A DNA stretch of 64,000 nucleotides from Taxawa tesnikishii (nom. ined.) (Eukaryota > Ascomycota > Dothideomycetes > Dothideales), in the NCBI GenBank assembly GCA_030247885.1, contig JAPDRO010000015.1:737509-801508 (forward strand), read 5' to 3'. Below, one piece after another: positions 54,615 through 64,000 of this stretch. Position 1 is the first letter of the stretch. Each line of letters starts with the position of its first letter. Position numbers and translations under genes: made by a program. The notes beneath the pieces were generated by a model. The model was not told where the DNA came from. It ran no database searches and saw only the letters and a program-made list of their open reading frames with translations.

Positions 54615-54922
54615 TAACATATTTTATTACCGAGTAGTTTATTATTACTAAGTAGTTCGCCCTTACTAATATTGTAACTATTATAAACTATTATAATAAT
54701 ACCTTTATAATATAACGCGTAATTAACTTATAATAAAGGTATATTATACCTTACTATTAAGGCTACTTAAGTAACTCCTCCTAATAACTAAAGATATACG
54801 TCTAAGGTATTCGACGTCCCTTAAATAACTTTAAAATAACGACACGATAAAAAGCTCGTATAATATAATTATAAGCTTAACTTAAAGAAGCTATAAAAAA
54901 TAAAAGAAGAAGTAATAATATA
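54615..54922 (+). mobile_element. truncated pogo family B end, inverted relative to its neighbour
   Basis: Starts with the family B TIR and is the reverse complement of the last 308 bp of the element at 52,674-54,521. Similarity stops near 54,922. Only 93 bp separate the two facing ends. Confidence 0.8.
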
Positions 54923-57900
54923 GTAGAAAGAACCCTATATTAAGTTAAGTTAAGACTATAAAAGGTAGCTATATAAGTAGTAATAGAAATAGTAATTAGT
55001 AAGATATAAGATAAGAATAAGATATAGAAAGAATAGTTATTAATTAAATAAGTAACTATCTTATATACGAACTAAATAAGTAGGAATTAAAGGTAACTTT
55101 TACGTAACTAATAACTTATAACTATTTAGTAGCTATTTTACTATATACTTCTCTTCTCTCTTAAGTACTCGTCTTATAAGTACTATATAAACTATACTTA
55201 TTATATGTCTCTAGGAGTTATATAATCTACTTATTTATTAAGGAAAGACGAGGGTAAAAACTAGTAAGAGTAATATAAATAACTACTCTAGTTAAAATAA
55301 GTAACTAAAATAAGACTTCTAGTTAGTATTTATATTAAAAGTTCTACTACGAGGGCTTTCGCTAGAATTATTCTCGTTAGAAATATTTATTACTAATCCT
55401 TTTCCTTTACCTTTACTACTAGTATTCTTTCCGAAACTCTTTTCCGAACTAATAGATTTTACTAGCTTATTATCTAAAGAGACTTTACTATATCTTTACT
55501 TATAGTAATTATAAGACTTTATTAAATAGTACTAAGCCTCGGCGTTTATAGTTACACGAAAGTAAGTACGGAACTTACGTATAGTATTAGCGTAATACTT
55601 ATTAATAAACTTCTTACGCTTTTTATTATCTAGACTAAAAAGGATAGTATACTTAGTTATAATACGAGGGTCTACTTACGTAGTACGTCCTATAATTACT
55701 TAGAATACTACGCTATTTATAATATAAGGGACGGCTATTAGAAAAGCGTACGTAATCGTACCGTATATTTAAGGATATCTAGAAGGCGTAAATAAAAGTA
55801 AGGTAAGCTTTAAGTAACTAAGAGTAAAAGTAGTTTAGTTATTAGCTTTAGTATTAATTTCTAAAGTATTAAGGTCCTCTTTAATAGCTATATACTATAG
55901 AAATAGTATTACCTTCTTAACTAGTCCTCTATTAGAACTATAAAGGAAGTATAATATAGTAATATATACTTCTTTAACTTTATAAGGAACTTCCTTCTAC
56001 TATAAGTTATACTTCTCTTTATTTTCTTTACTTTAGATCTTATTATTAATGCGAATAATAACTCTACTAGAAGTCTTATTATTACTACGCTCTTATACGT
56101 TATACTACTATTCTTTAAAATACTAGTAAATACCTTTAATTAAGACTATATAATTATCCTTCGTCTTATTTACTAGGGATATAGTTCCTTAGATTATATT
56201 AGTACTATTACTAGCTAGAAAATAGTTCGAATAGTTATTTAAGTAACAAAATTTAGTCTTACTAGTTCTAGTTACGTACTTATAATAGTATAAGTAGGAA
56301 ACTAACTATTAATTATAATTAGGCTATAAGTATACGTAGGCTAGATAGTATAATATATCTTAATAAATAACTTACTAGGTATAGTTATAATAGGCGTTAC
56401 GTAACTAGTCTTAATCGAATTAACTAGTTAAAAGACGAAGATAATACTTATATATAGTAAGCTCGTATAGTATATCCTTTATAAAGTCCTCTTTAAATAG
56501 CTAGTTAAATATATTAATATTAACGGTACTATCCTTTTAAAACTAGTCGTAAGTACCTAGAAAAACGGACTTTATAATAACTTTATAATCGTATTCTTTA
56601 GCTAGAGGAATATAGTACTAATATTTATAAAGACTATAAGTATTAAAAGTATAAGCTAGTCTACGAGACTTATAAAAGTAACTTATAGTCCTAAGGTTAG
56701 TTCTAAGCTTAGAAGCTTTACTAAATAAGAACTCTCTTATACGTATAATTAACTACTTCCTATTAAGGGCTCTAATATAGTATTTAGCTTTCTAGTAAAG
56801 TCGGAAAAGATATACTTTATAAAATACTTCCTCGTCCTTATTAATAGTACGGAGTACCTTCTTTATTAAGTTAGTAATATTAAGATCTAATATCTTACTT
56901 AGAAGTTAATTGATCTCCCTTTAAAGAGCTTTATATTCCCTACTAATTTAGTAACTATAGTTACTTCTCTTCTTTAAAGCCGTTTCCTTTATATTTTCCT
57001 CCTTATATTTCTCTTCCTTTTCCTTCGGATTAGATAAGATAAGATCTTTAAGTATCTTATTATCGTTTATATTCTTACGGAGATTATTACCGAGGTTATA
57101 AGTATTCTATTTACCGGGATTATTATATAGATTAGTAAGAGTATTTAGATCTTAGTTAAGAGGTATACTAGCTATTATCCTACGCTTACGTTCCTTTATT
57201 TCCTTTTCTTTAATCTTACGTCTTATTTCTTCTAGAAGTAACGAAAGGGAGAGCTCTTTAATATAAGTATATTTGTATTATTAATATTTATAAGTAGAGT
57301 TTAAGCGTAGCTACTATATAATAGTTTAATATTAGCGACTTTATAAACTTCTCCTTACTTATTAATAGTATATTCTAGTATAGTTAAGTACTCGTATTCT
57401 CCTTAGTTAAGTAGTAAATATCTCTTAGGGTACTCTTTAATATTTTCTAAGTCCTTAGGCTAAAATAGCTAACTTTTCTTAAAACCTTTACTTCTAGTAT
57501 AGTTATAATATATATACTTATAAAGGAACGCGTAAACTACTTACTTTATAGTAAACTCTTTTCTAGCTAGTCGTCTTATTTTAACGAGGATTATACTATT
57601 AAAGTTAAACTAAAAGATATTTATATTTCTCGTAATTTACTATAGACTATAGAGAGTTTTCTTAGCTTTTACTTACTCGTCTCTTTTATTAAGAAAAAGT
57701 CTTTTTAATTAGATAGCGTCTTCGAAGTCTTCCTAGAAGTTTAGTTTAAAGGTTATTTTTTCTTATAATAGTCCTATAGTAGTAGGGACTAGTATTTACT
57801 AAGTCTTTCTTTTTCTTAAGAGATTTTATTACTTAAGTCGAGGGCTACGTAATAGTATTTATCGTTATCGCTAATCCTCTTTACTTCTTTAAATACTTAG

Positions 57901-58537
57901 TAAAATAACTCGGAAATTAGGACGATAAAGTTATTAGCTTTAGTAGTATTAATAACTTAATCGCTAGGTAAGTTAAGTTATAATATAGTAAGTTATAAGT
58001 ATAGTTAGACTTTAGTAAGTATATAGTAAGGAAATATTATTTTCTAGTAAGTTTCTAAAGTATTTACGACTACTATACTTGCGAATTATAGTAGCGTTAT
58101 TAGTAGTAACTTTAAGGCGTAATTTCTAGAGAATTTATAGTTTAATATATAAATTTAAAAGTTTATTATATATTCTACTTCCTTAAAGGGAAATATAACT
58201 AATATCCGAAGATTTTAGTTTTAGAAGGGTCCTTTCTTTTACTTCTTCCTTACTATCCCTTATTACTACTATTAATTAATCCTTTTAACTTATAGCATAA
58301 AAGGAACATCTTTTTATATAAATATAAACTTCTTATCTTACGAGCTTTACGCTTTTATTTAGTACTAGGATAAGACTATAGTCTTAGTAAAAAGTAATAA
58401 AGGCTTATTATAAAAAGGAGAGGTATAAGAATAGCTAGGAAACTAATAATAAAAGAAATTATTAAGAGAGTTAACAAAGGAAATTATTTAAGGAAATAAA
58501 TAGAAAGATTATTAAAATAATATAGAAATATACTTCC
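54923..58537. repeat. unclassified RIP-degraded repeat, 3.6 kb
   Basis: Nearly devoid of CpA/TpG, as other RIPped elements are. Read on the minus strand, about 57,250 down to 55,300 gives long stretches with few stops, rich in Lys and Tyr, but I recognise neither a DDE, RT nor recombinase signature. No terminal repeats were found. Confidence 0.55.
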
Positions 58538-58676
58538 TATTATAAGATAATAGCTACTTAGTCTAAATAGATAGTTATATAACCTATTAAGCTAAGCGAG
58601 GAATCTCTTTATCTCCTAGCTACCGTTATAAATAACTTAATTAATTAATAAGTTATAGTTAGTTCTACTATATATT
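58538..58676 (+). repeat. Copia 5' LTR (minimum extent)
   Basis: 139 bp aligned with 63862-64000. The true end may be further right because the 3' copy runs off the window. Confidence 0.75.
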
Positions 58677-58764
58677 TAGTTATAATTAAGTACTTAGTTT
58701 AACTAGTTATAAGCCCGAGTTTATAATAGCTTACCGCTTAATTAAGTATAGTATATTTTGTACT

Positions 58765-59000
58765 TAAAAGGACTATAATAAGTAGTAAGACTAGTATAAT
58801 TAATACTTATATTAAAAGAGCTACTATAGGTAGTAAGACTAATATAATTCCTATATATAAAAGGGCTACTAGAAGTAATAAGACTACCTATAGAAGTATG
58901 CTAGTACTTAGAAGAGCTATAAGGTAGTAAGACTAAGTACTATAAAGTATAGTAACTAGAAGGGCTATAATAAGTAGTAAGACTAGTTATACTAAGTAAA
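58765..59000. repeat. tandem repeats of about 48 bp in Copia leader
   Basis: Five imperfect units, each containing an AGGGCTATAA- or GTAGTAAGACTA-like core. The reverse-strand copy lies at about 41,190-41,425 in the Copia fragment. Confidence 0.65.
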
Positions 59001-62000
59001 GCTCTTTACTACTATAAGCTTACTAAGTATTATAAAGTCTACTTTACTTCTATAGATACTAAAGTCTACTAACTTATTACCTTCCCTTTCGTATTAATTC
59101 GATTCTACTATATTGTTTTAATTTATATAAACGACTATAATAAGCTTAATAAACGAATTCTTTAGTAAGAAGAGGCTTATTTCTATTTTTATAAGAGGGA
59201 ATTTAGAGAGATAGTTTATATTTATAAGAGAGTAGTTAATAGGAGAAAATATCTAGTTTATTATTAGGAATAAATTAAAAGAAAAGGAGAGTATATAGAC
59301 GATAACTTTATCTTTAACTTTAAAAGAAGAGTTTATAATAGTTATATAGCTTTTTACTTTCTCGTCTTATATTTAAGCTAATACGAAAGTTAAATACTAA
59401 ATTACTATTTATATTAGTAAGGATAACTAAGACCGAATTAAGGACTTAAATATAACTATAACTAAATAAAAGGAGCTAAGGAATAAATACTTAGATAAGC
59501 TTTAAATAATAATAAGGTAGTACCTATAGGATTTTATTAACTATAAGATAAGCCTAGAGATAACTATAAATAAAGTATAAACTTAACTAGTTAAGCTAAG
59601 TAAGAAGGTAGCTACTACTTAACTAAATATAGTAGTTATTAAGAAGCTAAGTAAGAGACTCTAGTAGTTACTCTAGGCTTTACTAAATAAATATACTATT
59701 ATAAGGGATACTATTAATACTTAAATAAATCTACTAATTAAGAAGTCGATCCTTAAGTTTTAAGAGAAAAAGCTTCTCTTAAGGCTAAGGCTAGCTAATT
59801 TACTCTTTTTATTAAAAGGTATTAACGACAAAAGACGTCTAATAAAAGGAAATTCTAGTTACTAAATTAAGCTAGATATTATCTTTATAATAGTAACTAC
59901 TAGCTAAAAAACTACTCCTCTCTTAAAGATATAAGGACTATAGTAAAGGATAAAAGGAAATAGAAGAGGTCTTAAGCTAAGTTAAAGAGGAGTAATAACG
60001 ATATAATAGACCTAATTAATAAGCTCTATAAGGAGGTTATAGACTTAAAGTAAGAAAGGATAAGCTTAAAGTAAAAAAGAGGAAGTATAAAGCCTTTAAA
60101 GCTAAGGAAACTTTAACCTTAAGTAAATCTTAGACTATAGAGTTAAACCTATTAAGCTAAGATTAAGAGTTTATAGACCTTATTAAGGAGGTTACTTATC
60201 TCTCTAAGGAAGTAAGAAGTAAGGTTCCTTATTAAAGCTAAGCCTCTAGTACTAGTATAAGTTTATATATAACTAACTAGTCTTAGTTATTTAAGGGACT
60301 ACTCTAAGATATCTTAAGACGAAAGATTATAATAAAAGGAGGAGTTCTATTCTTAAACTACTAGAGTATAGTAGAGATAATAAATAAGGATAGGAACTCG
60401 ATTCTTTTATTAAAGATACTTTATATTCTTAATCTTAAAGCTAACTTATTATCTAAAAGAAAATATATAAGAGTAGACTCTATAGGACCTTCGACGAAGA
60501 TAGTATATACTTAAAAGATAAATAAGGAAATGTTGTAGTAAAGGCAAAGTATAAAGGTAGTATTTATATTATAAATAAAATTACTTTGCTAAATAATTAA
60601 TATACGTTTCGAGCTATATTAAGTACTTATTAGAGTTTTATTCTATTAAATTTACGAGATAAGATTACCTACTAATAGGTAGAATTTATATAGCTTTAAG
60701 AGCTAAGTAATTAGCTAGCTAATATACCTAAGGATTTACTAATAGAAGCTAAGGTAAATATTATATAGCTCTCGGAGCTATATAAAGATTTAATAAATAG
60801 TCCCGAAAAGGTACTAGTAAAAGATATAGCCTAAAAGTAGAGATACTAACTATAGTATAAAAGGCTTACTTATCTTAAGGCTAAAAAGATTAGTAACTTA
60901 TATAAGGTTATAATACTTACTAAACTAATTTAGATTAATAAAAGTTATTAATATAAGATCTATACGCTTACTAAGATTAGGAATAAGAAGGGACCTCTCT
61001 TAATAAGAAAGCTAGAGGTACTTAACTTAGTCTATATAAATATTTATAAACTATTCGAACTATTATAGTAAGAGTATATTATATTTCTTCTTATTATAAA
61101 TAATTACTTAAGGAAAGCCTAGATTTATAAACTAAGGACTAGAAATAAAGCTCCTACTTACCTTTAGTAATAAAAGAAGAAGGCGAAACTCTAGAGTAAA
61201 GCTAAGCTTAAGGCTATTAAAAGTAATAATACTCCTAAGTTAAAGGAAGTCTTTTAAGAGTAAAAGAGATAAGAGAGAGTCTAACTATAGTTTACTATTA
61301 CTTAAATATCTTTATAAAATAAAGTTATTAAAAGAAGTAACTAGACTATAGAGTTTAATATAAGGGTAATACTTAAGGACGTAAGGCTACTAAACGAGTT
61401 CTAGTTCGAAGTAATATAAACTAATATTTACCTTAGAAACCTTATATCTAATAGACTAGTTATTAATAGTAAATAGCTTAGTCCTAAGGAAGCTTTTACT
61501 AAAATTACCTTATTAATCGACTATATTAGAGTCTAGGGTTATAAAGTTATTACTTATATAAACCTAAAATCCCTACCTTTATTCTTAAGATAAGATAAGT
61601 TAATAAATAGAAGTAGAATTAAAGTCTTTATAAGCTATATTAAAGGTACTACTAAGTAATAGAAACTTTAAGTACTAAATATAAGAAAGATAATTATAAG
61701 TAGAGTAATTAAGTTCTTTAAGAATAAAAAGGGAGGGAATATTAAACTTAATATACCCGTTAGATTTACTCTAAATATAGTACCTTAGAAGAGGCTAATT
61801 AGTAGACTAAGGAAGTAACTAATAGAGCCTATACTAAGTATTTATAAGGATATACTATAGTAAGAGGAGCTTCCTAAGACTATAAATTAAGAGGAGTCTT
61901 ATATAACCTAGTAGGAGGAGTCTCTATTAAAGAATTATAATAGGAAGAGTAAGAAATAGTTATTTTAACTTAGCTAAAAACCGTATTTTCCTACGTTAAG

Positions 62001-63861
62001 ATTCTTACTCTAGTTTTACTAAAGAAGGTCTTCTCTTACGTCGAAATCTTAATACTTAAGAGAATAAAAAGAAATCTCGATAAAGACGAGTTAGAAATTA
62101 ACTATAAGCTAACTAAGATCTCTAAGGCTCTTATAGCTCTACTTATAAAAGAAAGATAAAGTTAAGTTATCGCTCTTTTTAGAGTTAATTAAGTAGAGGA
62201 GGAGTTTGCTTTTATAGTAAAAGGTAAGATAAATATCCTAATTTTATAAACTTATTTAAAAGCTATTTATAACTCTATTTAAGGAAAACTCTAAAAGGAG
62301 GCTATTAAGAAGGAGCTAGATACTTTATAAGTAAACGTAACGTTTAAAATAACTACTTTACTAAAGGGGTATAATATCGTATTAAGTAAATAGGTTTTCG
62401 ATATTAAGTTTAACTTAAATAAATCTTTAAATAAGCTAAAGGCTAGGCTAGTAGTAAGAGGATTCTCTTAGAAGTATAGTATTAATTTTAAATATACTTT
62501 TACTCTTACCTTAAGGTATAATATTCTAAGAGTCTTCTTAGCTATTATTATAATCGAGGATTTAGAGTACTATTAAGTAGACGTTAATAATACCTTTACT
62601 AAGTTATTCTTAAAGGAAGAGATTTATATAGTACTTCTACTTAGTATTAATCTCGCCCCTAGCTAAGTACTTAAGGTTCTTAGGAGTCTATATAGTCTTA
62701 AGTAAGTAGCGAGAAACTAAAACTAAAACTATATATTATAGCTTTAAAAGCTAGGCTTCGTTTAAAGCGAGGTAAACTTATATCTTTTAATTTACTTAGA
62801 AAGGAAAATACTTTTCCTTATCTACGTAGATAATATCTAAGTAGCGTGCAAGAATATTAATAATATCCTATAGTTTAAAGAGGCTTTTACTTCTATCTTT
62901 AAGATTAAGGACCTAGGAAAGATTAACTTTATCCTTAAAGTAAAAATTATAAGGAATAAGGAAGCTAAAATAATTAGAATAAACTAGTCTTATTATATTA
63001 AAGATATTCTTACCGAATATAATATAGAGAAAGATAAAGCTTACCTAGTAAAGGTACTATTAAATAGCTATAATATACTAAGACTAGCTAGACCTTAAGA
63101 TATAAGAGTAAACTAAAGAAAGTATTAATATCTAATTAGAAAGATAATTTACCTTAGTATTTTAATAAGGCTTAATATTACCTTCGCCTTAAGTAGACTA
63201 AGTTAATACCTTATAGATCTAGTAGAGTTTTATACTAAGGTAGCTAAGGAAATCTTAAGGTACTTAAGATTAAATGCTAACTTAGTAATTATTCTAGGAG
63301 TATATTAAGACTAATATCTAACTAGCTTTTCTAACTTTAACTATATAATAAATAAACGAGATAGGATCTCTATCCTTAGTAATATATTTATACTTAGAGG
63401 AGAGTTAATTAGCTAAATAAGTAAAAAGTAGAAGTTAGTAGTAACCTCTACTATAGATGCTAAATATATAGTAATATATACTTACTTAAAGTAATTACAA
63501 TGGCTTATACTACTCTTAAGAAATATAGGCTATTAGTACCTTATTAGCGGCGACTCTTTTAAGTTAATAGTTTAAGAGGAACTAAAGTTTACTATTAAAT
63601 TACTTATTATACTTAAAGGAAATAACTAAGCTACTCTCTCTCTTATTTAAGATGCGTATACTTATAATAAATTAAAGTATATCGATATAGCCTATTACTA
63701 TATTAGAGATTTATATAAGAGGAAGAAGATTAATATTAACTTTATTAGTATATAAGAAATAATTACTAACGGCTTTATAAAGCCTCTTTAAGGTTAGTAT
63801 TTCTAGAGGTTTATTAGTTAACTTAGACTATTTAAAGAGGACTAATCTAACTAAGGAGGAG

Positions 63862-64000
63862 TATTATAAGATAATAGCCGCCTAGTCCGAATAGATAGTT
63901 ATATAACTTATTAAGTTAAGTAAGAAATCTCTTTATCTCTTAGCTACTATTATAGATAGCTTAATTAATTAACAAGTTATAGTTAGTTCTACTATATATT
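63862..64000 (+). repeat. Copia 3' LTR, truncated by window
   Basis: Matches the 5' LTR with mainly transition differences. Confidence 0.8.

Larger units (their letters stand above)
58538..64000 (+). mobile_element. Ty1/Copia LTR retrotransposon, RIP-degraded, 3' LTR cut by window end
   Basis: Direct repeats start at 58538 and 63862 (TATTATAAGATAATAG, an original TG start mutated to TA). At least 139 bp are shared before the window ends. Plus-strand reading through stops shows Copia order: gag region about 59,000-60,500, then the reverse-transcriptase block with KARLVVRGFS near 62,430 and YVDNI (for YVDD) near 62,820, LSRLSQYL near 63,190, and a terminal RNase H with STIDAKY near 63,450. A purine tract GGAGGAG precedes 63862. 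No coding capacity remains. Confidence 0.88.

Overview
The window comes from a filamentous ascomycete (Pezizomycotina). Its genes carry short spliceosomal introns (about 50-160 nt, GT-AG). The proteins are typical of mould genomes: GH6 cellulase, Baeyer-Villiger monooxygenase, Zn2Cys6 regulator, tannase-family esterase, DUF1446/AtuA and major facilitator transporters. The repeats are AT-rich blocks almost without CpA/TpG dinucleotides, the signature of repeat-induced point mutation (RIP). I cannot name the genus.

Layout. 0-19.9 kb is gene-bearing DNA of balanced composition: a partial MFS transporter, a dead short-chain dehydrogenase (SDR), a Baeyer-Villiger monooxygenase with frame problems, an intact nor-1-like SDR, a GH6 cellulase, a broken glycine-rich-domain gene, a hemerythrin-like protein, and a convergent pair of glutathione transferases (glutathionyl-hydroquinone reductase type and Ure2 type). 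At 20-22.6 kb a RIP-degraded Fot1/pogo transposon ends exactly at the start codon of a decayed amidohydrolase. 24-28.7 kb holds a decayed DOMON/cytochrome b561 gene, a doubtful small gene and an intact kinase-like gene.

29.2-43 kb is a nest of mobile elements. A RIP-degraded pogo-type element (29,453-39,938) is split by two later insertions: a Gypsy chromovirus (30,819-37,599) that shows no RIP and whose two 331-bp LTRs look identical, and a second Fot1/pogo copy (38,016-39,867). A Copia fragment and another pogo fragment follow. The Gypsy element carries an antisense ORF with a canonical Zn(II)2Cys6 cysteine pattern and a coiled coil. This is the most unusual feature of the window.

43.3-51.9 kb is a gene island between repeat blocks: an allantoate-permease-family MFS transporter, a divergent Zn2Cys6 regulator, an AtuA/DUF1446 protein and a divergent secreted tannase/feruloyl esterase. 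Together they look like a small catabolic cluster: outside the cell the esterase frees an aromatic acid, the transporter takes it up, and AtuA may process acyl or terpenoid chains under control of the regulator. 52-64 kb is again RIP-degraded: a minisatellite, two inverted pogo ends, a 3.6-kb unclassified repeat and a Copia element whose 3' LTR is cut by the window end.

One caution applies throughout. Several otherwise intact coding regions (monooxygenase, MFS at 43 kb, tannase, Gypsy integrase, Gypsy gag) each fail by a one- or two-base change, mostly in a homopolymer or dinucleotide run. Either decay is very recent or the assembly carries small indel errors.
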